Of a DNA stretch of 64,000 nt, positions 1-8,026 are shown one piece after another. Positions within the stretch are counted from its first letter, which is position 1; each line of letters begins with the position of its first letter. Location: positions 177,695-241,694 of the forward strand of contig NZ_JACHIG010000002.1 of the NCBI RefSeq assembly GCF_014203095.1, written 5' to 3'. The translations under genes were made by a program, and so were the position numbers. The DNA comes from Prosthecobacter vanneervenii. GTDB lineage: Bacteria > Verrucomicrobiota > Verrucomicrobiia > Verrucomicrobiales > Verrucomicrobiaceae. Below the pieces are notes generated by a model. That model was not told the origin of the DNA. It saw only the letters and a program-made list of their open reading frames with translations, and made no database searches.

Positions 1-808
1 GGTGCTAAATGACACGCGCGTGGTTCCGGCGCGCTACTTTACCGACAAAGGCTACGAGGTACTGCGCGTGCAGATGCTCACACCAACGCGCTGGCGCTGC
101 ATGGTCAGGCCGGGAAAGAAATTCCGCGTGGGCCACACCTTCTCCATCGGCGAGGCAACGGGCACGGTGGTGGAGATCGCGGAAGAAAACGGCGACCGTA
201 TTATCGAGTTTGACCGTGTGGTGGATGAGTCAAAGCACGGCCACCTGGCACTGCCGCATTACATGGGGCGCGAGGACCAGCCTGCGGACCGCGAGCGCTA
301 CCAGACGGTGTTTGCGCGCAGCGAAGGCTCCATCGCCGCACCCACGGCCGGATTACACTTCACGCCGGAGGTGCTCAATCCCCTGCCCCACACCTTTGTC
401 ACGCTGCATGTGGGCGTGGGCACCTTCCAGCCCGTGAAGGTCGAAAACATCGCCGAGCACAAGATGCACTCGGAGGTCTATGAAGTTTCAGAAGCCACCG
501 CGCAGGCCGTTCAAAAAGCAAAGCGTGTCATCCCCGTGGGCACCACCGCCATGCGCACGCTTGAGACCGTGGCGCGCGATCACGGAAAAGTCGTCGCAGC
601 TCAGGGCAGCACAGACATTTTCATTCACCCAGGTTTTGAGTTTCGTGTAGCGGGCGGCCTGCTGACAAACTTCCACCTGCCCAAGTCCACGCTCATCATG
701 CTGGTCAGCGCTCTCGCTGGAAGAGAGCTAATCCTGGAGGCGTACGCCGAGGCGATCCGGGAGAAGTACCGCTTCTTCAGCTACGGGGATTGCATGATGA
801 TTGTGTGA
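1..808 (+). CDS. queA: S-adenosylmethionine:tRNA ribosyltransferase-isomerase (5'-truncated)
   Basis: QueA transfers and isomerises the ribose of SAM onto 7-aminomethyl-deazaguanine in tRNA, giving epoxyqueuosine in the cytoplasmic queuosine pathway. The visible part opens inside the conserved LNDTRVVPAR motif, so roughly the first 75 residues of a protein usually near 345 aa lie before the window. Family motifs seen in order are APTAGLHFT, HVGVGTFQPV, GTTAMRTLE and GGLLTNFHLPKST, followed by a normal C-terminus and a TGA stop. The apparent GTG at position 2 is an internal valine codon and not a start. The gene is convergent with the acyl-ACP synthetase-like gene, with a hairpin between them. 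Identification is secure; only the start is missing. Confidence 0.95.
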   Translation, partial: VLNDTRVVPARYFTDKGYEVLRVQMLTPTRWRCMVRPGKKFRVGHTFSIGEATGTVVEIAEENGDRIIEFDRVVDESKHGHLALPHYMGREDQPADRERYQTVFARSEGSIAAPTAGLHFTPEVLNPLPHTFVTLHVGVGTFQPVKVENIAEHKMHSEVYEVSEATAQAVQKAKRVIPVGTTAMRTLETVARDHGKVVAAQGSTDIFIHPGFEFRVAGGLLTNFHLPKSTLIMLVSALAGRELILEAYAEAIREKYRFFSYGDCMMIV

Positions 809-818
809 GGCAAATTGT

Positions 819-837
819 CCAGTTGCGGCGCAACTGG
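819..837. terminator. Hairpin between convergent queA and aas-like genes
   Basis: An 8-bp perfect stem (CCAGTTGC / GCAACTGG) with a 3-nt loop fills the 36-bp gap between two convergent stop codons. There is no clear U-tract on either side, so a bidirectional terminator role is inferred from position only. Confidence 0.45.
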
Positions 838-844
838 CCTACTT

Positions 845-3031
845 TCACGCTCCCGCCTTCGCGATCTTCTCGCAGTTTTGCACGTCCAGCTTGCCAGATG
901 CCAGCACGGGGATGTCACTCACTCGGATCATCTTCTTCGGAATCCACAGAGGCGGCATGCCTTTGTCGAGCAGGCGGTAACGGAGGTCGAGGATCTCTTG
1001 ATGCTCGGGGCCGCCGGGCATGCTGGTGAGGAGGATGAGGGCCTCACCCTTCTCAATGTCCGGCACGCCGACGACGGCGATCTTTCGCACGGTTTCACTT
1101 TCGAGTCCCATGGCTTTAACCAGGGCTTCTTCGACAGTTTCGTGCGGCACCATCTCTCCGGCGATCTTGGAGAAGCGGCTGAGACGGCCTTCGATGTAGA
1201 GAAAGCCGTCGAGGTCCACGCGTCCGATGTCTCCGGTGCGGAACCAGCCGTTCTGCAGCACCTCGGCACTGCGCTTGGCATCGTTGAGGTAGCCTTCAAA
1301 CACGTTGGCCCCCTTGAACCAGATCATGCCGCTCTGATGCAGGGGAACCGGGGCGTTGGTTTCGGGATTGGTGATGCGCACGGCCATACCGGGCAGCACA
1401 TGGCCCACGGAGCCTTGGCGGTGGCTCGGCAGCCAGGAGTAGCCAGCCTCCTCGTCTCCGAGCGGTGCAGGATCGGGCAGGTTGATGTTGAAGGCGGGGG
1501 AGGTCTCAGTGAGGCCGTAACCTTCCAGCACGGACTTGCCAAAGCGGGCCTCGAAGGCATCCGCCACGGTGCTGGGCAGTTTTTCCGCGCCGGTGACGCA
1601 GTACTTGATCGAGGCGAGCGACTCACGGTTCACACCGCGCAGGTAGCTGCGCAGGAAGGTGGGCGTGGAGATCATGAGCGTGATGCGGTACTTCTCGATG
1701 AGCTGCGCGAGCTTCTTCACCTCCATAGGTGAAGGATAGGTGACGAGGTGCAGCCCGTAGATGATGGGGAACCAGAGCGTGACGGTGCAGCCAAAGCTAT
1801 GGAAGAGCGGCAGGCAGCCGAGGATGCTGTCATTGGTCTGCATGCCGAGACGGCTGCCAAACTGGGTGACGTTGGCAATGATATTCCGGTGCGTGAGGGC
1901 CACGCCCTTGGGCTCGCCGGAGCTGCCACTCGTAAAGAGCAGCAGCGCCTCTTTGCGCCCGCCCTTGCGGGAGATGCCCAGCACAGCCGCGAGAATGGGC
2001 GCTGGCAGCACCTTGCTAAGCAGCAACCATTTGGCGATGGATGCCTTCATCTTGGGCAGGATGCGCTCGATAAGGATGAGCTGCTTGCTGGGCGGCCAGG
2101 GGAAGCTCTGCATCTTGCGCACGAAGATGTCGGCGGTGAGGAAGCGGTCGATGTCGCCACGGCGGATGGCGCTTTCGATGGAGGCACGCCCGGCGGTGAA
2201 GTTGAGGTTCACCGGGATCTTGCCCGCGAGGACCACGGCCACATTGCAAATGAGGCCGCCGAGCCCTGGAGGCAGGATGATGCCCACGCGCTGCTTCTGG
2301 GTCTCGCGCTTGATCACCTGGGCGAGTGCGAGCGCGGTGGCGAAGACTTTGTCAAAGCGCAGGATCTTCTCATCCTTGCCATCAACGACGCTGTTGCGAG
2401 TGCCGTGTTTTTTAAAACCGTGAATCAGGGCATAGCCCAGGCTCATGTCCAGCGTGGGAGACTCACCAAAGCTCTCCTCCGCGAGCATGAGGAGGGATTC
2501 CTGATAGCTGGCGAGGTTCACTTCGGAGCCTTGGAGCAGCTTGCCAAAATTGAAGATGACCTCAGCGTCGGAGTAGCGACGTTCGATAGGCAGGGCGGTG
2601 TCCTGGCGGCTGTGCACGTAGAGAGGCAGTACTGGGATCTCCCCTTTGAGGAGAAACTCCAGCTTGGTGCCCGGCACAGTGGTCATGGGCGCGGAGATGG
2701 TGGCCGCCTCGGCAGGCAGATAGATGATGACAGCCCCCCCTTTTGCGGCATCTGCCAGAGCCTGGCGATAGGCTGGCACAGCGGTCTCCCCGATCGCAAA
2801 CTCCAATGCGTGGACGTTTTCGCGCTCCAGATGCACGCGCAGCAGCGGATGCAGAGCAGCGCCTTTCTTGACGACATAGACCACCGGGCGGCCCTCCAGC
2901 ACGAGTTCCAGACGCAGGAGGTCAAAGTAGCCCAGCTTGCTGGGCAGGATCATGAACCCACCTCCGGAGGGCAGGTTTTCTTTGCCGAGGATGGTCAGGT
3001 CTTTGAGGGTGACGGGCTTTTCGGAGGCCAT
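845..3031 (-). CDS. Acyl-ACP synthetase with N-terminal PlsC-like domain (Aas-like)
   Basis: This is a two-domain protein of about 728 aa. Residues 1-190 resemble a lysophospholipid acyltransferase (PlsC) and residues about 215-728 are an AMP-forming acyl-CoA/acyl-ACP ligase. The ligase has the P-loop-like LLFTSGSSGEPKG, the adenine motif GYGLTETSP, the hinge region GWFRTGDIGR and the C-terminal catalytic lysine context ASGKLD. Its expected role is fatty-acid activation and lysophospholipid reacylation at the inner membrane, like E. coli Aas (719 aa). The acyltransferase HX4D motif reads SKLGYFD, with Lys32 where the catalytic His belongs, and the FPEGTRS motif is degraded to LPAEAAT. The N-terminal domain may therefore be catalytically dead. 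The ATG at 3031 is preferred; an in-frame GTG lies at 3061. Confidence 0.85.
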   Translation of the reverse strand: MASEKPVTLKDLTILGKENLPSGGGFMILPSKLGYFDLLRLELVLEGRPVVYVVKKGAALHPLLRVHLERENVHALEFAIGETAVPAYRQALADAAKGGAVIIYLPAEAATISAPMTTVPGTKLEFLLKGEIPVLPLYVHSRQDTALPIERRYSDAEVIFNFGKLLQGSEVNLASYQESLLMLAEESFGESPTLDMSLGYALIHGFKKHGTRNSVVDGKDEKILRFDKVFATALALAQVIKRETQKQRVGIILPPGLGGLICNVAVVLAGKIPVNLNFTAGRASIESAIRRGDIDRFLTADIFVRKMQSFPWPPSKQLILIERILPKMKASIAKWLLLSKVLPAPILAAVLGISRKGGRKEALLLFTSGSSGEPKGVALTHRNIIANVTQFGSRLGMQTNDSILGCLPLFHSFGCTVTLWFPIIYGLHLVTYPSPMEVKKLAQLIEKYRITLMISTPTFLRSYLRGVNRESLASIKYCVTGAEKLPSTVADAFEARFGKSVLEGYGLTETSPAFNINLPDPAPLGDEEAGYSWLPSHRQGSVGHVLPGMAVRITNPETNAPVPLHQSGMIWFKGANVFEGYLNDAKRSAEVLQNGWFRTGDIGRVDLDGFLYIEGRLSRFSKIAGEMVPHETVEEALVKAMGLESETVRKIAVVGVPDIEKGEALILLTSMPGGPEHQEILDLRYRLLDKGMPPLWIPKKMIRVSDIPVLASGKLDVQNCEKIAKAGA

Positions 3032-3110
3032 GGTGAGTACAGCGCTAGGGATGCGCCCCACCTAAGCGGGAAGCAACGCGCATGCCAGCGGGAAAAGGGG
3101 CGGTGGGGGA

Positions 3111-3204
3111 GTTTGCCGTTGTTTGCGATTGTTGGCAATGGTTTGCAGTTGTTGTGGGGGGCTGGCTGTGGAATGAGGTTCTGGCAAACCACTGCAAACA
3201 ACCG
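3111..3204. promoter_or_regulatory. Phased GTTTGC repeat cluster between divergent genes
   Basis: GTTTGC occurs at 3111, 3121 and 3141, with a one-base variant GTTGGC at 3131, so four hexamers fall at exactly 10-bp steps. The reverse complement GCAAAC occurs at 3184 and 3194, again 10 bp apart. The two sets also form an imperfect inverted repeat (about 3117-3137 with 3184-3204). The cluster lies between the divergent aas-like and rlmI-like starts. One helical turn per unit would suit a cooperative DNA-binding protein, but the binding protein is unknown. Confidence 0.4.
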
Positions 3205-3216
3205 TCAACTTCTGTC

Positions 3217-4461
3217 ATGCCCCCTCCCCCGCGTCATCCCCGCCGTGATTCAGCCGCCAGTTCCTCCCCGCCTCCGGGCAGCGAGAACTGGCTGCGGCCC
3301 TGGGCACAGATGAAGTATTTTTCCTTCCACCCGGCGGTCTACCCCAACATGATTCGGGCCACCTCCCCAGACGCGGGAGCGGGAGATCTGGTGAATGTCT
3401 ATGACAAGGAAGGGCAGCTCTTTGGCAGCGGCTTTTACAATCCCAAAGCGCACGTTCCGCTTCGCGTGCTGCAGCATGGTGAAAACGTGCTGACCGAGGA
3501 CGCGCTGGACGCCCGCCTGGACGCCGCGCTGGACTTGCGCCTGAAGATGCTGCGCCTGCCGGACACAACCGACGCATGGCGTGTAATCTCCTCCGACGGT
3601 GATGGCCTCAGCGGCCTCGTGGTGGACCGCTATGCAGATGTGCTTTCCATCGAAGTCACCTCGCTAGGCGTGTGGCGCCGCCTGCGCCGCTGGCTGCCCA
3701 AGCTGCATGCGGCGCTGGGCACCAAGCAGCACGTCATTGACGTGGACGCAGACATCGCCCGCATCGAAGGCATGCGCCGGGCGGACGTGCCTGAGATGGA
3801 CGACCCCGCTCCACGCAGTGTGCGCGTGCGCGAGCACGGCGTGCGCTATCAGGTGAATTTTGAAGACGGGCACAAGACGGGATTTTTCTGCGACCAGCGG
3901 GAGAACCGCCTAAAATTCGGCCAACTGACGCGCGGACGCCGTGTGCTGGACCTATGCAGTTACACGGGAGGTTTTGCCCTCAGCGCACGGATGGCCGGTT
4001 GCGAGGACGTCACCGGCGTGGACTTGGACGAAAAGGCCATCGCCCAGGCCAAAAAAAACGCGGACCTGAACCAGGTGCGCATCGACTGGGTGCACGGAGA
4101 CACCTTCACCTGGGGCCGCCAGATGCAGCAGAACGGCAAGCAGTGGGACGCCGTGGTGCTGGACCCGCCGAAGCTCATCTTCTCCCGCGATGCGGAGGAA
4201 GGCCAGCTGGGCCGCAACAAGTACTACGACATGAACGCCGTGGCCCTGGGCCTGCTGGAGCGCGGCGGGCTGTTTGTGACCTGCTCGTGCTCCGGGCTGC
4301 TGGATGTGGCGGAGTTTGAAGACATCGTGATGCGTGCCGCGCACCGCAACAAGCGCCGCCTCCAGATCCTGGACCGCACCGGCGCAGGCGCGGACCATCC
4401 GGTGATGTCCAACTGTCCGGAAAGCCGCTACCTCAAGGTGCTGTGGTGTCTTGCGTGGTGA
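3217..4461 (+). CDS. Class I SAM-dependent rRNA (cytosine-C5) methyltransferase, RlmI-like
   Basis: A 414-aa protein of the RlmI/RlmK family, which methylates cytosine C5 in 23S rRNA in the cytoplasm. A PUA-like N-terminal region runs from the HPAVYPNMI stretch to about residue 120. Next come the family signature GHKTGFFCDQR, SAM motif I in LDLCSYTGGFALSA, an acidic ribose-binding motif VTGVDLD, motif IV LDPPK, and the catalytic-cysteine loop TCSCSG (Cys356 and Cys358). ATG 3217 is chosen because the in-frame extension back to 3082 reads through the repeat-rich intergenic DNA and has no homology-like character. A Pro/Ser-rich stretch of about 25 residues precedes the PUA domain, so a later start near 3310 is possible. 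The exact target nucleotide cannot be read from sequence. Confidence 0.88.
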   Translation: MPPPPRHPRRDSAASSSPPPGSENWLRPWAQMKYFSFHPAVYPNMIRATSPDAGAGDLVNVYDKEGQLFGSGFYNPKAHVPLRVLQHGENVLTEDALDARLDAALDLRLKMLRLPDTTDAWRVISSDGDGLSGLVVDRYADVLSIEVTSLGVWRRLRRWLPKLHAALGTKQHVIDVDADIARIEGMRRADVPEMDDPAPRSVRVREHGVRYQVNFEDGHKTGFFCDQRENRLKFGQLTRGRRVLDLCSYTGGFALSARMAGCEDVTGVDLDEKAIAQAKKNADLNQVRIDWVHGDTFTWGRQMQQNGKQWDAVVLDPPKLIFSRDAEEGQLGRNKYYDMNAVALGLLERGGLFVTCSCSGLLDVAEFEDIVMRAAHRNKRRLQILDRTGAGADHPVMSNCPESRYLKVLWCLAW

Positions 4462-4540
4462 TGACCACCCTCTGACAAGAAGAGAATCCGTCACAGGTTT
4501 CCTTTGCCTCCACTCCCCGTCTGTTTACTTTGGATGCCTC

Positions 4541-6382
4541 ATGAATCCAGAGGTGCAAAACATTGTGGCCGCAGGCAAGCTTTCTGCAGCCGACGGCGAA
4601 AAACTTTCGAAACTCGAACCCGGGACCTTCTGTGTCCATAAAAGCTGGGGCGTAGGCAAAATCGCTGAATGGGACCTGCTGGGCGACCGCCTGCTGATCG
4701 ACTTTGAGGGCAAGCCCGGGCATCCACTGAAACTAGCCTTTGCCATCAACTCCCTGGAAATCCTGCCGGCGGATCACCTGCTGTCCCGCCGTCTGGCAGA
4801 TCTGGACGCCCTGAAGCAAATGGCTGCAGACAACGCCCCCGCACTGGTGGAGCTGGCGCTGAAGAGCAGCGGCAACACCCTGCATCTCGACGATCTGGAA
4901 AAGCTGCTCAAGGGCCGCATCATCCCCGACGCTGACTACAAGAAGTGGTGGGAAGGCGCCAAGCGCGCACTGAAGACGCACCGCCACATCGTGGTGCCCG
5001 CCAAGCGCACGGAGAAGCTTGTGCTGCGAGACCAGGCTGAAAACGCCGGAACCCAGATGGTGAAGTCCTTCCTGGCCGCACGCGATCTCAAGAGCAAGCT
5101 GGCCACCCTGGCGAGCATCCAGAAGGATCTGGACCTCTTCACTGATGCAAAGGCCGAACTGGTGCCCGTTTTTCAGGACATCTCCGACTCTGCGCGCAAA
5201 AGCGTGAAACTGAACCTCAAGGAGTGCCTGCAACTGCTGCTGGCGCGCGATGAGCTGATCGACACCCTGGGCACCACGGCCCCAATGGGCTCCATGAAGA
5301 TCTCCGACCTGATCTGCGAGACGAAAGATGTGCTGGCGGACGCCATCAAGAGTCTGGCTTCCAGCGCTCTGGGCCGTATCTACCGCGCCTTCCCCGAGGC
5401 CTTCCCAAACCGAGCTTGGGTGTCTGAGATTCTCCACCACCTGACCAAGACCGGCGGCCGCGCCGTGGCGGAGATCGCCGTGGTGCTGGATGCCAATGAC
5501 GAGCGCGATGTGCTGGCTGAGGCGCTGAAAAAATCCCTGCGCAACCGCATGCTCTCCTCCGACCTACTTATCTGGATGGCACGCGAGCGCAAAGGTCTGG
5601 CGGAATCCGTTTTCGACATCGATCTGGGCCACGCCATCCTCGGTGTGATCGAGAGCGACCACATGGAAGGTGGCCCGAAACGCACCGGCCGCCTGCAGGA
5701 TCTCCTCTCCGACGACAAAACATTGCTGGGAGAAATGGTGGCTGAAGCCGACGACGAAGATGTGCGCCTGCTGGCCAAGCGCCTGATCAACGGCTCCCTC
5801 TTTGACGAACTGACACGCCGCTCCCTGATGGCGCGCATCATCAAGGCACGCCCTGAGATGGAGCAGATGATGGACGACAACTCCGCCGCAGTGAAGAATG
5901 ACGCCCTGATCGCCTCCTGGGAGAGCCTGGAGAAGAAAAAGTTGGAGCTGGAAGACCTCGTCAATGTCAAGATCCCAGAGAACAAGCGCGAGATCCAGAT
6001 CGCACGCGATGAGGGCGACTTGCGCGAAAACGGCGGCTACAAAGCGGCGCGCGACCAGCAGTCCGTTCTTCTGCGCATGCAGGCCAAGCTGGAACGTGAA
6101 CTGCGCCACGCGCGTGGCACAGACTTTGCCAACGTTTCCACGGATAAAGTGGGCATCGGCACCATTGTGGACCTGGAAGACGTGCCCTCTGGTGAGAAGG
6201 AAACCTTCACCATCCTGGGCGCTTGGGACGGAGATCTGGAGAAGAATATCATCAGCTATCTCTCTGAATCTGCCAAAGCCCTGATCGGCAAAGCCGTAGG
6301 AGACGAAGTGGAACTCCCCACTGACAGTCATCATGTAAGCCGCAAGGCTAAAGTGACAGCAATCCGCGCCTTTAAAGTGTAA
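4541..6382 (+). CDS. Long GreA/GreB-family transcription elongation factor fusion
   Basis: A 613-aa protein, about four times the length of a normal GreA. The last ~160 residues are a complete Gre factor: a coiled-coil hairpin carrying GDLRENGGYKAARDQQ, with the acidic tip residues Asp493 and Glu496 intact, then the FKBP-like domain. These act in the RNA polymerase secondary channel to rescue backtracked complexes. Residues about 25-75 (around CVHKSWGVGKIAEWDLL) look like a small beta-barrel of the CarD/TRCF RNAP-interacting type. The roughly 350 residues between are helical with no family I recognise. Chlamydial GreA is also known to be unusually long, so this may be a PVC-group form. ATG 4541 is used because it begins directly before the barrel-like domain. 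A strong terminator follows the stop. Confidence 0.85.
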   Translation: MNPEVQNIVAAGKLSAADGEKLSKLEPGTFCVHKSWGVGKIAEWDLLGDRLLIDFEGKPGHPLKLAFAINSLEILPADHLLSRRLADLDALKQMAADNAPALVELALKSSGNTLHLDDLEKLLKGRIIPDADYKKWWEGAKRALKTHRHIVVPAKRTEKLVLRDQAENAGTQMVKSFLAARDLKSKLATLASIQKDLDLFTDAKAELVPVFQDISDSARKSVKLNLKECLQLLLARDELIDTLGTTAPMGSMKISDLICETKDVLADAIKSLASSALGRIYRAFPEAFPNRAWVSEILHHLTKTGGRAVAEIAVVLDANDERDVLAEALKKSLRNRMLSSDLLIWMARERKGLAESVFDIDLGHAILGVIESDHMEGGPKRTGRLQDLLSDDKTLLGEMVAEADDEDVRLLAKRLINGSLFDELTRRSLMARIIKARPEMEQMMDDNSAAVKNDALIASWESLEKKKLELEDLVNVKIPENKREIQIARDEGDLRENGGYKAARDQQSVLLRMQAKLERELRHARGTDFANVSTDKVGIGTIVDLEDVPSGEKETFTILGAWDGDLEKNIISYLSESAKALIGKAVGDEVELPTDSHHVSRKAKVTAIRAFKV

Positions 6383-6414
6383 GCGGCAAGCCTATTTTTC
6401 AGCTTCAAATCACG

Positions 6415-6443
6415 AAAATCTCCGCTCTGGCGGAGATTTTTTT
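6415..6443 (+). terminator. Rho-independent terminator after greA-like gene
   Basis: An 11-bp perfect stem (AAAATCTCCGC / GCGGAGATTTT) with a TCTG loop runs directly into a T tract, 32 bp after the greA-like stop codon. Confidence 0.9.
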
Positions 6444-6579
6444 GCACCCCAGCATTCAGCATGATTTTTTCGAAATCTGCTGCACGTATGGATCGTCCAT
6501 GCCTGATCTCCCCCTCAACCATGGGGATCGGCTAAATGAGCTACGCGAGTAGCATCTGCTCCATGCACGCCCCTGCCAC

Positions 6580-7935
6580 ATGTCCCTAGTTTCCCTCTCA
6601 GCCAGTCAAACCCAAAGCCTGCGAGAGTACATCTTTACAAGCCGTTCGCGCAGCACCCTTTTGCTGATGAAAGTCATCGCTGGCATGTGCCTCATGCCTG
6701 CCGCAGGAGTTGGCCAGAGCATACTGTCACAGAAATCCAGCGTCATTCTCAGTCAGCCAGCAAGCACGATTTTGAGCCAGGCTGAAGCAGCCCCCCCTTC
6801 CCTCCCGGGAGTCTTCGAGGCCCAGCCAGGCCCATGGGGACGCATGAAATGCGCCTATGTCTATCTGGAGGCGCCAGCCAGCCTTGTGGAGGAGTTTCCA
6901 CTGCCCAGCCCGGTAACGCGATGGACCTTTCCAGCCTCAGCAGTCATCAGTCTGCCGATGCTGTTTTCCAAGGCCGGCCTCTCTCAGTCACTGGTGGAGA
7001 CACTGCTAGCCCCCAAGCACCTGGTCAAAGACGGCCCGAATGTGCATGTGATGCCACCGCTCAACGAGGTGGAGGCCATGTCCGCAGAATCTCGTGCCAT
7101 CATCTACGCTGAGCTGGCCAAATATCCGGAAAACGAATACTACGCCGACCCCGTGCTGATCATCGGCGCCAGCATTGATGAATGGTACAAGGGCAGCAAG
7201 CTGCGCATGGAAATCGTCAACAAGATCAAGCAGATGAGCTACATGCGCGGAGAAGCCGTGGCCTTCAGCGACATCTCTGTACTTCTAAACTACGCCCAGT
7301 CAGACTCCGAGGCGCGGGCCATTTTCAAGGCCTGCACCCGCACGCGCAACCTGATGATCCGCCTCATCCTGGACAAAACAGCCAATGCCGAGGAGATCCT
7401 CAAGTATTGGAGTTTTGGCCCGGGCATACGCCGTAAAGACCTCGAACCGCTGGTGCGCTCCGTCATCGAGTTGGATGGCGAGGACGAACTGGGCCTGGTG
7501 CATGTGCTGCCCGCCCTGCCCCGCAAACTGCTCTACACCTACCCTGGCCTTGATATGGCCAAACACGGCATGCTGCCAGACTGCCACTGGACCTCGCTGA
7601 ACTTTTTCAACTTTGAGCCGCACGAGTACCTGCTAGACGCACGTCTGGCTACCAGCCAGGTTCTGGAGCAGTTTGTGCCAGTGGACCCGCCTTATCAGTT
7701 TGCGGATGTCCTCTTCTTTTTGGACAACAACACAGGAGACGCCTTCCACTCCTGCGTGCATCTGGCGGACAACATCGTGTACACCAAGAACGGGCGCAAT
7801 GTGCTTTCCCCCTGGGTCATCATGAAGCTGGATGACGTCAAAAAGATCTATCTCTACAAGGGCAACGGCCGAGTTCAGGGTTTCCGTCGCAAGGACATCG
7901 CGGCAGAGAAGAAGGCATCGCAGGAAGCTCCTTAA
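6580..7935 (+). CDS. Exported protein of unknown function with possible NlpC/papain-like C-terminus
   Basis: A 451-aa protein not assignable to a named family by eye. An Arg-rich start followed by a hydrophobic stretch ending near GVGQS suggests a signal peptide; ATG 6667 (codon 30) could also be the true start. Three ILSQ repeats follow the putative cleavage site. The C-terminal third has the pattern DCHWTSLNFF and, about 75 residues later, ADVLFFLDN then FHSCVHLADN and YTKNG. This spacing resembles the Cys and His blocks of NlpC/P60-like or permuted papain-like enzymes, which would imply a periplasmic amidase or peptidase acting on peptidoglycan or a similar amide. The enzymatic call is inference only. 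It stands alone between a terminator and a TIM-barrel gene. Confidence 0.6.
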   Translation: MSLVSLSASQTQSLREYIFTSRSRSTLLLMKVIAGMCLMPAAGVGQSILSQKSSVILSQPASTILSQAEAAPPSLPGVFEAQPGPWGRMKCAYVYLEAPASLVEEFPLPSPVTRWTFPASAVISLPMLFSKAGLSQSLVETLLAPKHLVKDGPNVHVMPPLNEVEAMSAESRAIIYAELAKYPENEYYADPVLIIGASIDEWYKGSKLRMEIVNKIKQMSYMRGEAVAFSDISVLLNYAQSDSEARAIFKACTRTRNLMIRLILDKTANAEEILKYWSFGPGIRRKDLEPLVRSVIELDGEDELGLVHVLPALPRKLLYTYPGLDMAKHGMLPDCHWTSLNFFNFEPHEYLLDARLATSQVLEQFVPVDPPYQFADVLFFLDNNTGDAFHSCVHLADNIVYTKNGRNVLSPWVIMKLDDVKKIYLYKGNGRVQGFRRKDIAAEKKASQEAP

Positions 7936-8026
7936 AGGAGAGAGGCACCCAGCATTTGGCTCTGTTTCAAATGGTGGCTGCAATGTGCGGGCTGTGGCAG
8001 GCGTTAAACCACGCACTACTCTCACC

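Noticed and set aside
3111-3204. Possible replication iterons
   Set aside because: Repeats are short and few, no replication initiator gene or DnaA boxes are nearby, so a transcriptional operator is more likely.
1748-3313. 521-aa open frame opposite the aas-like gene
   Set aside because: Overlaps a complete AMP-ligase gene and the methyltransferase start; no domain support.
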